64,000 nt of DNA from Chionis minor (Eukaryota > Chordata > Aves > Charadriiformes > Chionididae): assembly GCA_013398295.1 (NCBI GenBank), contig VZSF01006559.1, positions 251,839-315,838 of the forward strand, in the 5' to 3' direction. Shown piece after piece: positions 40,765 to 53,342 of this stretch. Each line of letters starts with the position of its first letter. Positions within the stretch are counted from its first letter, which is position 1. The notes under the pieces were generated by a model. It was given only the letters and a program-made list of their open reading frames with translations. It made no database searches and was not told the origin of the DNA. The position numbers were made by a program, and so were the translations under genes.

Positions 40765-40787
40765 TTAGGAAATAGTGTATTTCCTAA
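40765..40787. repeat. Perfect hairpin, 10-bp arms and 3-nt loop
   Basis: TTAGGAAATA (40765-40774) and TATTTCCTAA (40778-40787) are exact reverse complements separated only by GTG. The arms contain TTCCTAA/TTAGGAA words. No transcript context is visible. Confidence 0.9.
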
Positions 40788-43700
40788 TCCCTGTCTATTT
40801 TTATTTATAATTGTTCTGCTCTTCTCACTCCTCTTCTCCTATTACTCCAAACAGCAGAACGCAGCCTGGTTTTTTTAAGTTAAAAGAGTTTCAGAAGATC
40901 GCAAGACTATTGAAGACATCAACAAAACCTGTCCAACTTTGCAAGCATGGATCCAACATTTCTAGTTTAGGCATAGCTCAGATTAACATAGCTGGATCTA
41001 GGAGTGCACCATTTGGGCCTCCGACGTGACCACTCTGGGGGTTCCCTGAGAGCACAATCCAGGCAACTTTGGAGAGACTTCCACAGAATCTTTCTTTTTC
41101 CCTGGCCACACATTTTCCTGAAAGTTACAGGGATTTCAGGTGCTGTGATTTCTATTCTTCCAACAAATAAAACAGTTAAGCTTCTCCTAAAACAGCAGGC
41201 TATGCATTTGCAGTAGAAGTTTGGGGGTTTAATTAATGTATACTACAAATTAAGAGTCCATTGAATGGCATGTACCTTTTGATAACAAATCCCTTATTTA
41301 CAGTGTTGCATCTGCCAACAAGAGTGGCCTCTGATGCATCTGGTCCCTTATTATTGTTTTGCTACATGAGCACTATTCAAACTGCAAATTACTATGGAAT
41401 GTTACATCATGTTCATCTTTTCTAAATTAACATCCTCCAGTGTGCCTCTTTGGTTAATACAAGGAAGGCACGGATTACAGTCTTCCCCATTGAGTATAAC
41501 AAGGGGAATATTCTGTCATAAAATACCAGTCTGGAATGTATTTGGCAGATTTATGGCGATGACTTTGGAAAATGCTGGTTTAGAAAAGTCATTTCCAGCA
41601 TTCTTTTCGATTCAAGCAACTTGGCTGCTCTTGGGAATTTCCTTTTGTTAGTACCAAGCTTGACTGTATGAACTACAGGGAACCTGGAGCAAATACTTGG
41701 ATGTGCAAAACTGAGCTTTCACGAAGGCCATATACAACAAGCCAGTGTCACTTGACAATTGTAAGTAACAACATCAGACTTGGTATTTATTAAATGCGCT
41801 AGATCCAGGGGAACTTTACATAAACCACCCTTGTGAAGGAATAAGAGCTGCAGGATGGCTCGGCTCCATCATGACCCTGAGGATGATTTACACAGCCTCT
41901 GTCCATGCCACAATTTATTCTAACTTGATGGTCAAGAAGATCAGTACTGAGACAGCAATAACACACCTACCATTGCTAAATGCCTTTTATCCTTGGGCAT
42001 TCCAGCCTGGGTAGTTGAGGAAACTTGAAGAGAAATGCTGACTTCTCGACCTTCCAGTTTCTTGGGTCCGGGTGGAGAAGGGAAACAGAGTAGGAACAAC
42101 AAAAATAGTGTATCAGACAGTGACCCTCTTAAAAAGAAGCAGCCATTTAAGCCCACCCTGGGGCTGGCCTGCAGAACTAAAAGAAGCTGAATGTGTTGGA
42201 ATGCTTAAGAAGAGGACACAAGCTTATCTCTAAAATGTATGATTGATATCTGAAATTGTTGTTGAATCATGCAAAACAAAACTATTCCATGGCTCTAACA
42301 CTGCTAGAAACTAAACTTTGCCCTTGTTTGGAATTATTTAAATGAACCAAGTTGTTTCTTTAAATACATATATATCATTTATAGAGACTTGTCTGTCATA
42401 TTAGGTTAATCTAAGGTTCGAGGACAATATGCAGATGCTTACCACTGTAGTTCTGTCTGGCGTTAACAGGAGCCTGCATGGTTAAATATCACTCATTGCT
42501 TTGACAGTATATAATGCCCTTAATTCTTCACACTCAGATCAGATGTTGGTAGTGGAAAACATCTGTTTCTGCTCATATATTATAGAAAAAAAACCCCAAA
42601 TATTAGAACCTGGTAGCAGAGTTGCAAAATTCTGGCTCAGAACTTAAGCAGCAATAAAGTTAGGAATCCCTTCTTTCCTGGGTTTCAGGGCTTTATATTT
42701 TTTTAACATTTTAATACTGAACTACTGTTTAAGTCTCTTTTAAATTAAGCAGCAACAGATAATCCTGCCAATATTGAATAAATATATTTTGTTGTTGAAT
42801 TGTTTGAAACTTTGAACAGGAAAACAAGGCATTTGAAGGTCCATTCAGTGCAATTTAGGAGTATCAGCGTATTTCAGTCTGCCACGGGGCGTTGAGAGAG
42901 CGGCGGCAGGAACCGAACCACATCACTCGGTGGCACAAAATCTCCGATTTATCTGCTGAGCAGAATGGGCATAGCAGGTAGATGGTGATATCTGTTTCAC
43001 AACACACACACACTGTGCAGGCACACAACAGCCAAGGCCTTGCCCCATGACTCAAGGGAGCGTGATGCTTGCTCCAACACGCAACACACCCACGTCTACC
43101 CAGACTTCCAGGCATAGTACTCCCTCCTCTGGCTCAGCCTTCTGCATGGGGTTGGAACTCTGAGGAGGTGTGCTCCTGGTGAACCGTGCTTCACTGATTT
43201 CTGACTTATTTCTAAGTTGGATGGTCAGGAAAAGCCACTAATGGCCTTATTAAACCATTTGACCCCCTGGCATGGTCATTAAAGGGGACAGGCAGAAATC
43301 CGTGGAGCAAGGGCTTAAGGACAAAAGTGGCCCCATCAAGTGGGCCATTGACTGCCTCAGCAGGCCACTCAGCTCTGCAGACCTCCAGCCCTCCCGCTCC
43401 AAACGGCAGCAGCTCTGCGGTAACCAAAGTCCCCAGGACACAGGGGGATGAACGTCCCTCAGGGCTGAGGTCCCTGCCTTTGAGGCAGCCCTGGCTCTAC
43501 AGTGGCTCTGCTGGGTGACCAGGCAAGGATTCACATGTCCAAAGAATTGCATCTTTCTTTATTTCCCTGGCGAAAATAATCATGAACACTAAAAAATTCA
43601 GTCTGTTTAACTCAACTAAAACTGCACTTCTCAGCTGAAAAGGATTCTGATGGAAAATTTCTGGCCAGATCCAGTAACTTCTGCTCCTGACAGAGACAGA

Positions 43701-46700
43701 TTTTCTTTCTAGCTTTTCCATGTGATTTCTGAATTCCTTTTTTTTATTCAGTTCTCCCTTATATCACAGTAAAGTTGTTCTCTCAGCTGTCGTAGTTTCA
43801 TTTTACAGTCTTTTCCTCATGTATGTCATGGATACCAATTTACTAAATTAAGGGTTTTCAGCAGTAGCCTAGTCACTTTGGAACTGAATGGGAAAACTCC
43901 AGGGTCTTGCCTCCACCATTTATCTGGATTGTTTAAACCATTTAAAATTGCATTCTTACATAATATTGGTTCTATTTATCACAAACGGTGGTAATTTAAT
44001 TTAATACAGTAGCTATCCGGTTTGTATATTTTTTATAAATATTTAACAGAAACTTCACAAAAATGTTCATGCTGTTTGTTCTCATTAATGTTTCATTGTT
44101 ACAAAACTGTTAATTGATGTAATAAAACAATAGTTATAGCAAGCAAGAAATTACACATTGAATTAGAGGTATCTTCTGTGAATAAGCCAGGTATTTCCTC
44201 CTAGATAAGAATTTATTTGCAGATGAAATGCCTTCCTGTGTGTCCTTCATTCCTTTTTCCACCTAATGCTGCTGTACGGCACTTACGGGAAGAAAATTTG
44301 CTACAGATGACTGAGGAAATACTGGATCAGCCTCAGCATTTTCTGTCCTTTTTTTTTTTTCTTTATCTGATTCCTATTCATTACTAGAGTCATATTTACA
44401 GCAGATGTCATCTGGACATTTTTCATGTAGGGTAGAAGGTTATCATATAGATAACCCCAACTAGATGTAATAATGCACATACCTCAAATCATTGCTTATA
44501 TAATGTCTTGTCTTCAGAGAGGAAACGGACCAGTGTAGGTAACTGGGAACATCTCTTGGATAAATAAGCTGCATTCTTTTATTCCAGTTCAAAACCAAAA
44601 CATCTTGCATAGTTTTAGATTTTTTCCATATACTGAAGCAAGCTCATACCGCCATACATTTTGGGGGGCTGTTGGTACTGAAGCCTTTACCTCAGACTAC
44701 TTCTGCCTAGTCCCATTTGTATCTCAGGGGTACGTGACATGCCCAAACTTCTGGGTTACAAAATCGTTCCTGTTTTTTCAGACCATGTAATTTCATCCTA
44801 ATTTCTGTTGATAGCAACCATAATCATATCTAACAACAACTCTGACACAACCTCTGAACACATCAGAAATACATTATATACCAGAGATCCTGAGCTTCTT
44901 CCTCTGCCCCATTCTCCCACCCATTTTTTATTGTGTCCTTCAGAAATCAGCCCACTTTACTGCTTACATACAATAGTCTCTTTGTTCTTCACTGACTTCA
45001 TATATAACTTCCATTTATAAGGACTTTCTCTGCTCAGTACTATCTAAAGGATTTTAAGCCTTCTTTTCCCCATAGTCAGCGGGAAATAAATTTGGTACTG
45101 ATTAAGAAATATTCTCAGTATTTTTACTTTCATGTCCAAGACCAGTAGATAGAGTATTGGTTACATTTTCTTTTCTTTCTCTCTGATAAAAGAATAATCC
45201 TTCAGATATGCTTGGCAAAACTTAGAAAAATCATATGTTTGCATGCTATAAAAAAGTTTTGCTAGCAAGTACATTACACTGGAGACATAGAAAAGAGTAT
45301 ATTAAATTAACCACAAGATTTTCAAAAGCACGCTAGGGATATTAGGCTGTATCTCTAAAAAGCTCGCAGCAGCTAAAGATGTGGTCAAAAACAAGTTTGA
45401 AAATTTCATTTTAAAAATTTAACTAGAAAGTAATTGTTCTTATGAGTTGGAATATAACATAGCCAAATTCTTCCTGTCATATGAAATAAAATAAATATTA
45501 GTGATAAACCATAACTATTTTTCTGAAATCCCCTAACCTCTTCCAAAAGCTTTCCTTTGTCTGTCAGGATCCAGCCAAGCATGTAAATGGAGTCCCTTGC
45601 AAAGCTCTTTCCTGTTTGGGCTTTGTTTACATCAAGCTTCTGGTTACCAGAACCTCTGCAGCAAGGTCTTGTGCAAAGCATCGCTGTTGGGTTGTGAAAG
45701 AGTGCTCTGCAACTGCATTAAACCGATACTGAAAATAATATAAGGGGAAACAAATAAAGACGAAAGAAGTATACTGTGAATTTATCTACTTACATGGACT
45801 GGATTTTATAACGATAATATTCTTGTGGTTTCAAGGAAAGAAGACAACTAAGATAAGATATACAACTGGATTTTGTACATTTTGCAGCTCTTAGGCTCAT
45901 TTGAGCTTATGTCCCTGAGGGTATCAAACTGAAACTAAAATCTAGTGAAAATATCTATTCTCTAACAAATCATCCAGATCTATAGTTGTTTCATATAACT
46001 AAAGGCTCTCAGTTAGATCCAGGCTCCTTCAGGAAATTTTATCCCATTCCCAAGGTGTATAGGAATGAAAATGCTAACAATCTCAGTCCTCCAAATCCCC
46101 CAGCCCTTATGGAAAAGTGGAATGACAACTTTTCCCTGGATCTTTTCAAGAAGTACTCAGCTACGCACTGTGGGGTGGCACAGTTTAGATTCCCTCAGAG
46201 CATAGTTTAGGGTAAGTCAAGTCAGAAGAAAGTAGGAACAAAGAATTGCTAATAAGAAAGGAGAAGCATTGGTAAAACTAATCTGAAAAAGGACATTCTA
46301 TCCCTTCTACTCCTTTCCCCTAGAAAACGTCACCAAAACTGGAAACAGAATTCTCTTAATTTATTTTTTAAAATTAAAAATTTCTAAAGAAGATGAGTAA
46401 TTATGTTGTATTGTTTGAAAACAACAATTCCTGTTGCATAAAAATTGCTATTCTCAAATCGGCATTTTAAGATCAAAGGCTTCACATTTTCCCCTGCTTT
46501 GTACAGACTGAACTGTTGATTTGCCTGCACCTTAGTGCCTTTTATATCATTTAGTGTCCTCTCGCCTTGAAAGAAGGTGTTTGCAAGGCAGGAGCCTTTG
46601 TTCTAGTACATCACTGGAAACTTAAGCAAGCTAGTATCTATGCTTATTTGAGCATGAGGAGCTTGAGGAAGTCAAACCACACCTTTTGAGGATGCCAGAA

Positions 46701-47106
46701 AGATCTATCCAAATAGAAATAGTTCATTTCAGCTGCTGAGAATGCATTTGTCCACTCATTCCCCTCTGAGATGGTTTATGTATTGGCAAATTTATTTTAC
46801 AAGAAGTCTAGTTAAGAAGAAATTAGCTCCAGATTCTAAAATCCTAACAGTGAGAAAGCTTTATTTTTCCACAAGCCCCACAGAAAAATTAGTCTTACTT
46901 TAAACATTTTCAGGAAGACCAAAAGAAGTATGAATATTTGGGCATTATATCCTCCAGATGGATCTGGTTTTGCTGAAGTTAATAAATCAAACTTAATTCA
47001 GTAAGTGCCTAGCTTTGGTTCTGTTGCTTTAAATATACTCTGCATAATAATAGATGACAAAAGTATTGTAGCATATTGAACAGAAGATGCATGTTCATCT
47101 TCCCTT

Positions 47107-47150
47107 CTTCTGAGCCATCAAACTGCTTCTGCAGCTTGATGACTCAGAAG
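47107..47150. repeat. 44-nt hairpin with 15-bp stem
   Basis: The arm CTTCTGAGCCATCAA (47107-47121) pairs with TTGATGACTCAGAAG (47136-47150), with one mismatch in 15. That mismatch becomes a G-U wobble if the minus strand is transcribed. Inside the loop, CTGC (47123-47126) pairs with GCAG (47131-47134) around a four-base TTCT tip. The total fold is therefore a compact imperfect hairpin. It is shorter than a typical pre-miRNA of about 60-80 nt, so a microRNA is not claimed. Confidence 0.85.
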
Positions 47151-47187
47151 CTAAGATACTAAGCTTAGATGCAGAGCTAAGATACTA
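47149..47187 (+). repeat. Direct repeat AGCTAAGATACTA next to the hairpin
   Basis: AGCTAAGATACTA occurs at 47149-47161 and again at 47175-47187. The intervening AGCTTAGAT is itself a partial copy. The first copy overlaps the right foot of the 44-nt hairpin. This suggests a local complex duplication. Confidence 0.85.
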
Positions 47188-49212
47188 CATCCTTTCATAT
47201 TTCCCATATGCATAAATTATTAACTGTTGCAGTTGATAAAAGAATCCAAAATGCCTTGCCTTCCTGGTGTTTCTGTATTATGCTACACAGTATGAGGATG
47301 AGTGTAATTACGATATACTTCAGTTAGTAGGGAAAAAGATAAACTTGCAGAGAAGTGAAAAATATGCACCATAGAATATAATAAAGAGGAAACCTGCTTT
47401 GTTTTCTATTTTATGCTGTACTTTCAGATCAAGAACTCACTAATCTGCATTGAAAGAAGATCACAAAATTGAGGACTGTTTTAGTAACAGATGAATGACT
47501 TGAAAAAAAAACTCTTACGAGCAGAAGTGGTGCTTTTTCTTTCAGAGGAATTATCCCAAATTAATTTGGCTTAAAATTTATATCTGGTTATTTTGATCTA
47601 GGGTATAAAAATTCATTAAAACCCCACCATATTATAGGCCAATAACTGAGATACAACAGCATATAGCAGCCCTCCTTTACTGGAGGACAGGAGAATTCCC
47701 ATTTCTATGGGGTTGCTGTTGGCACTTCTGGAGTTGAAAGCTGTGCCTGTATGAAGAAAATCTGGTTCTGCACAGATATCAGAGCACGCTTAAGCTTGGC
47801 AGGTGATCCAGGAACAGGGCCCACAAAAGGAGCAGATAAATATCCCTACCGTCTGCTATTTCTCTAATGCAAGACGATAAAAAGGATTAAGCAAAGGTTT
47901 GTCATGCAACCAACCTTCAATTCAAGGATGGCTGAACAAGAGCTGTGGGCTATTCAAAAGATGAAAAGGCGGACTTGTGTAATAAGAAAAAAAGACAAGT
48001 AACATTACTAGCTATTGGCTGAATGTTCTATTCAGTACCCATAATAATTAAACAATGTTAACAAATAATTTATGCTACTGTACACCTCCCAGATTTTAGG
48101 ACTTTTGTTTTAAATTTCTGAAATCTCAGAAAGACACTACTTATAGGATGTCAGATAATTTGGAGTGTCTCCCGGGTACCTCGCTCCTGAAAACAAAATC
48201 CTTCAGGAGATGACAACTGGAACCATGTGAAACTGACAGAAAAGCAAACACAAAAATATTATTCATGTGGCTTTTTTGAATTAACGCTGTGGTCAGAGAT
48301 TGTTTTATTCTAAACACAGCTAGAGTTGCTCGTGTTGTAGGGGAGTGCATTCCTGACTTGCTATCTATGAGTTATTTGCAATATATAAATGAATTACTGA
48401 AAATGAGAATAGAAACCTTGTCATCTTTTCCCCAAGAAGCCTTTTAGTAGAATTGGATGAACCATTAAAAATTAACACTGTTTACTACATGTCATTTTCC
48501 CTGTTAGAACTGAACCACAAACCAATAATGATCTTGCAGAATTTGCTTGTTATTCATCACTGTTCCCTGACACTTGTCCAAACAAATTACTGCCTATGGA
48601 TTATCTGAAATGTAAGGCTATTATTTGCACATAATTATATGTGATAGATCACTCAAGTCACATGTTATGCAGATGTTAATTAGATGATCTCTGTTTCATA
48701 AAATTGAGCATACCTGAAAACCATTTACCTTTAGAATCTCTAAGTGATAAGACAGATATCTAATTCTAGGACTATTTGGGCTTTGGGCTTTTTGAGGTTT
48801 TTTTTTAGTGTGTGTGTTGCAGGGTAAATCTGACTAATGAGAGACATCTTTGCTAGTAATATATGGAGACCTCAGATTTCAAAGCTCATTCTGGTTTGTG
48901 TGAGCTGTCTAACAAAATTTTCATTTCCTTTTTCCTTGACATACAAGTCTCAAGTAATAGGGGAGACATGTGCTTGAATGCTGTTCATATACACTGTCCA
49001 CAGAGCCTGGTCTCCCTTCAATTGCTATGTCTGTATGCAGGAATTACTATATTCTTCCTCAATAGCACACTATTTCAGACACCTGTTTCGTGCCTGGCCT
49101 GAAGCCACTGGCCTTGGTATTAACTTGAAGAGTCATACCTAATGCTGTTCTTAATTTTGCTTGTTTTCCATCTCACTGCACAAACCCTGCATAAAAAAAC
49201 TATATATAGTGA

Positions 49213-49286
49213 TTACTAGTCTCATGGCTGTAGCCCACTAGTAGTCACTCTACTAGTGGTTACTAGTTCCAATGGCTGTAGCCCAG
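49213..49286 (+). repeat. 47-bp imperfect duplication with clustered ACTAGT
   Basis: TTACTAGT followed shortly by ATGGCTGTAGCCCA occurs at 49213 and again at 49260. Four ACTAGT palindromes fall in about 55 bp because of the duplication. Confidence 0.8.
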
Positions 49287-49476
49287 AGTTCTACTGCAGC
49301 CCTGGGTATCCCAGACAACAGCCACCCATGCTTCTCTATTCCTGTCAGGCAAAAAATTCAGGACAGAAGAAAGGGAAAACTTAGACAAATATTAGCTTTA
49401 AGATTCTCTCTCAACAAAATAATATCCCAAAGGATGGTTTTACTGATGAACGGCTGAAGACTTTCAGTGAGTATTT

Positions 49477-49517
49477 ATTTCTTCTTTTCGGCACCTAATT
49501 ATTTCTTCTTTTCAGCA
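49477..49517 (+). repeat. 24-bp tandem duplication, pyrimidine-rich
   Basis: ATTTCTTCTTTTCGGCA at 49477-49493 is repeated as ATTTCTTCTTTTCAGCA at 49501-49517, with one difference. The second copy resembles a splice acceptor (pyrimidine tract plus CAG), but no exon can be supported after it. Confidence 0.8.
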
Positions 49518-51185
49518 ATCACCTTGGGGATGGGATTTAACTTTGGATCTGCTGCATGGATCTGAAAGGGTTACACATGATTTGTACTTGGAGTTGCTTA
49601 CGGTTGTGGGACATTATTTTAAAGTTACTGTAAGCAGTCTGTTTCATCCAGCATTTCATCCTGCTCTCTCTGACTTTCTTCTATTCAGGCAAAACATTCG
49701 CTTCAGTCAATGATACTTTTGTGGAAGAACTAGAAGTATGAGCCCAACACGTGGCTGATGAAGTTAGACTTCCTTCCAGTATGTTACAATGGTGTATCTA
49801 TACTGCAGACGTAAAAGAAACACAGTTTTCTTTCTTTTTTGATATGAAGAAAATAGAAGCAATTTTGTAAGTTCCTTAACTTAAAATAATGCAGGCCAAA
49901 TCCTAGTACCTATTTAAGTGAGCATGTCATTTACATCTTTCATACGGAGTCTTGATTTGATATTCAAAATATTGATTTTGATACTCCAAATCAAAATCTT
50001 ATCGACATGATTTAAGTTAAAACTATTCTGACACAAAGATCACGATATATTTCTTTAAGTATTCTCTATCTCTAATGTTTCTTCTTTGTTAAATAAAAGA
50101 TTCAGTGGCTACATGCTGTGGGCATTTCCTCTGATTTTTCAGACTAATTTCCAATGCTATATGATTATTATATTTGTACGGGATAGTGATTATAGCATAA
50201 GAGATTACTGAAACACAATTATTTTTAGACTTCAGGGAGTTATGCATTGTTCCTGACTGCATCTGTTAAGATCCTGTAAAAACTGAGCCAGATGCTGCGT
50301 GGTATGCAAACACTCTGAGTTGCAGAGATCATATGTGCAAAGACTAAAAAAATACTCTCTAAAAAGTAACTGTGATTATGATCAACATGACAGGCAGCTA
50401 AGATTGAATTCAGTCCATTTAAATTGCATAATCCACACAAGTTTATGGGAAAACTTCAGCTGTCACTGAAACCGGCCCTACTTGCAGCAAAATTGGTCTT
50501 AAATATTTAATGTCAGCAATCACTGCAAGTGGAGAGGAAAATATTTTGGAAAGATAAAAATATATAGCTACCGCTCAAGGAGTGATTGGAAATAATTCAC
50601 CACACCAGATTCTCAGCTAGTGTAAATTAGTCTAACTGCGCTGACCTCTCTAATCCCCCGCCATCCCTCAGGCATATACTATTTAGTTTTAAGACAGGGA
50701 ATAAAAGTCTGCAGTCTGCCTAACAAACTGCATTGTGCACCTTAAAGTTTTTAATATATGATCTGCATGATTTACTACGGTGTATTTCTCTACAAGTCAC
50801 AGCTCATAAGCTCTGCTGGCTCTTACAGGCTAAGATGGCAAACGGTTACTTACTCCTACACATGCATCTATCGAAGCCAGACTCTGCACTCCACTGATTA
50901 GATCCAGAGCTGCAATTTTGATCCACATAGCAGAACTATGCATGACACTTCCTTTGTGCTTACGAATCTGTCCTTCAGATATCGCCTCAGACTTAAACAG
51001 GCCTTTCCCCACTCAGAAATAGCACAGCGCTTGCTGCATTCTCTCTTTTCAGTGACTACAGCTCTTGTTGAAATACGCCGTTTGTCATGTTGCGGATTTT
51101 AAAAGATGCACAGGCACCAGTTTAAACCCTTTTAAAGGACAGCATTTTCACTCTCGTGGGTGTATGTGGGTATCTGTGTATACAT

Positions 51186-53342
51186 CCATATCCAGCAGTC
51201 TTTCCAGGAGCCTGGTTGACAGAGGCCCCTGGGAGTCCTGAAGGGCAAAGGAGTCCAGCTGGACCTTCTTCAAGAAGGAAGCCTTAAAGGCGCAGGAGCA
51301 GGCTGTCCCCATGTGCTGAAAAATGAGCCGTCGGGGGAAAAAGACCAGCCTGGCTGAACAGGGAGCTATGGTCACAGCTCAGGGAAAAAAGGAGAATTTA
51401 CGGCCTTTGGAAGAAGGGGCAGGCCACTCAGGAGGACTACAAAGATGTTGTGAGGCTGTGTAGGGAGAAAACTAGAACGGTCAAAGCCCAACTAGAACTT
51501 AATCTGGCTCGTGATGTTAAGGACAATAAAAAATATTCCTATAAATACATGAACAACAAAAGGAGGACTAAGGAGAAGCTCTAGCCTTTATTAGACAGGG
51601 ACAGAAACATAGTGACCAAGGATAAGGAAAAGGCTGAGGTACTTAATGCCTTCTCTGCCTCAGCCATCTGTAGTAGGACCAGCTGTTCCCTGAGTACCCA
51701 GCCCCCTGAGCTAGAAGACAAGAACAGGGAGCAGAATGAAGCCCCCGTAATCCAAAGGGAAATAGTGAGTGACCTCTGCAACACTTAGACATACACAAGT
51801 CCACAGGGCCGGATGGGATCCACCGGAGGGTACTAAGAGATCTGGTAGAAGTGCTCACCAAGACACTTTGTGTCATTTATCAGCAGTTCTGGCTAACCGG
51901 GAAGGTCCCAGTTGACTGGAGCAAATGTGATGTCCAACCACAAGAAGGGCCAGAAGGAGGATCCAAGGAACTACAGGCCTCTCAGTCTGACCTCAGTGCC
52001 AGGGAAGGTTATGGAGCAGATCGTCTTGCATGCCATTACGCAGCACATACAGGACAACCAGGTGATCAGGCCCAGTCAGCACGGGTTCATGAAAGGTAGG
52101 TCCTGCTTGACAAACCTGATCTTTTATGACAACGTGACCCCCTTAGTGGATGAGAGAAAGGCTGTGGATGTTGCTTACCTGGACTTCAGTAAAGCCTTTG
52201 ACACCCTTTCCCAAAGCATTCTCCTGGAAAAACTGTCTGCTCATGGCTTGGACAAGCTTACTTTTCACGGGGTCAAAACCTGCCTGGAAGGCCAGGCCCA
52301 AAGAGCTGTGGTGAATGGGGTTAAATCCACTTGGCAGCTGGTCACAAATGGGGTTGCTGAGGGCTCAGTACTGGGACCAGTTGTTTAACCTATTTATCAA
52401 TGCTCTGGATGAGGGGATCGAGTGCACGCTCAGTAAGTTTGCAGACGAGACCAAGTTAGGCAGGAGTGTTGACCTGCTTGAGCGAAGGATGGCCCTACAG
52501 AGGGACCTGGTCAGGTTGGGTCGATGACCCAAGGCCAATGGTATGAGGTTCAACAAGACCAAGTGCCGGGTCCTGCACTTGGGTCACAACAACCCCATGC
52601 AGCGCTACAGGCTCGGGGCAGAGTGGCTGGAAAGCTGCCCAGCAGAAAAGGACCTGGAGGTGTTGCTCGACAGCCGGCTGAATACGAGCCAGCAGTGTGC
52701 CCAGGTGGCCAAGAAGGCCAACAGCATCCTGGCCTGTATCAAGAATAGTGTGGCCAGAAGAACCAGGGAAGTGATTGTCCCCCTGTACTCGGCACTGGTG
52801 AGGCCCCACCTCGAATACTGTGTTCAGTTTTGGGCCCCTCACTACAAGAAAGACATTGAGGTGTTGGAGTGCATCCAGAGAAGGGCATGAAGCTGGTGAG
52901 GGGTCTGGAGCACAAATCTTATGAGGAGCAGCTGAGGGAACTGGGATTGTTTGGTCTGGAGAAAAGGAGGCTCAGGAGAGACCTTATCACTCTCTACAAC
53001 TACCTGAAAGGAGGTTGTAGTGAGGTGGAGGTTGGTTTCTTCTCCCAAGTAACAGGTGATAGGAGAAGAGGAAATGACCTCAAGCTATGCCAGGGGGGTT
53101 TTGGATGGATATTAGGAAAAAATTCTTCACAGAAAGGGTTATCAAACATTGGAACAGGCTGCCCGGGGAAGTGGTGGAATCAGCATTATGGAGGTGTTTT
53201 AAAAACAGGTAGATGTGCTGCTGAGGGATATGGTTTAGTGGCGGTTTTGTTAGGTTAATGTGGTTAATGTTAGGTAGATGGCTGGACTCAATGATCTTAA
53301 AGGTCTCTTCCAACCTAGATGATTGTATCATTCTATGATTCT
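51186..53342 (+). mobile_element. CR1 LINE, 5'-truncated copy on the plus strand
   Basis: This element of about 2.16 kb starts in the linker between endonuclease and reverse transcriptase, near a CAGCAGTCTTTCCAGGAG-like sequence. It continues through the reverse transcriptase. It ends with the CR1 3' signature: ATGATCTTAAAGGTCTCTTCC, then CAACCTAGATGA and a degenerate ATTCTATG tail at about 53330-53342. A full-length CR1 is about 4.5 kb, so the 5' half, including the endonuclease catalytic core, is absent. This is normal for CR1 insertions. No convincing target-site duplication is visible. The similarity to avian CR1 is strong along the whole length, with small indels. Confidence 0.95.
51330..53240 (+). 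pseudogene. CR1 reverse transcriptase pseudogene with catalytic-box change
   Basis: The translation is spread over frames. Upstream linker segments (a RELWSQLREKRRIYGLWKKG-like region and a VTKDKEKAEVLNAFSA-like region) contain stops. A 158-codon frame (51912-52388) carries NYRPLSLTSVPGKVMEQI, GFMKGRSCLTNL and YLDFSKAFDTLS, the last including the first catalytic Asp. A frame change near 52380 leads to [19 protein letters not shown]. Here the canonical FADD box reads FADE, because the second Asp codon is GAG (52447-52449). A stop follows at 52525. The distal [11 protein letters not shown] domain (52543-52890) and the [17 protein letters not shown] segment (from 52869) lie in different frames. 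At least three disabling changes make it non-functional. Confidence 0.92.

Larger units (their letters stand above)
37841..51185. other. Non-coding AT-rich stretch with small hairpins and duplications
   Basis: No open frame of interest, RNA gene or transposon is recognised in these 13.3 kb. The identifiable structures are an AAG repeat (40258), inverted repeats at 40114, 40765 and 47107, and direct repeats at 47149, 49213 and 49477. Around 42870-43520 the composition is somewhat GC-richer, with chance frames up to 100 codons and no identifiable content. Confidence 0.65.

Noticed and set aside
42864..43552. GC-richer patch with chance frames up to 100 codons
   Set aside because: Frames are open on both strands with no motif, and there is no CpG clustering comparable to the 37.7 kb pocket.
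47107..47150. Pre-microRNA at the 44-nt hairpin
   Set aside because: The stem is too short for a standard precursor and no known microRNA seed was recognised.
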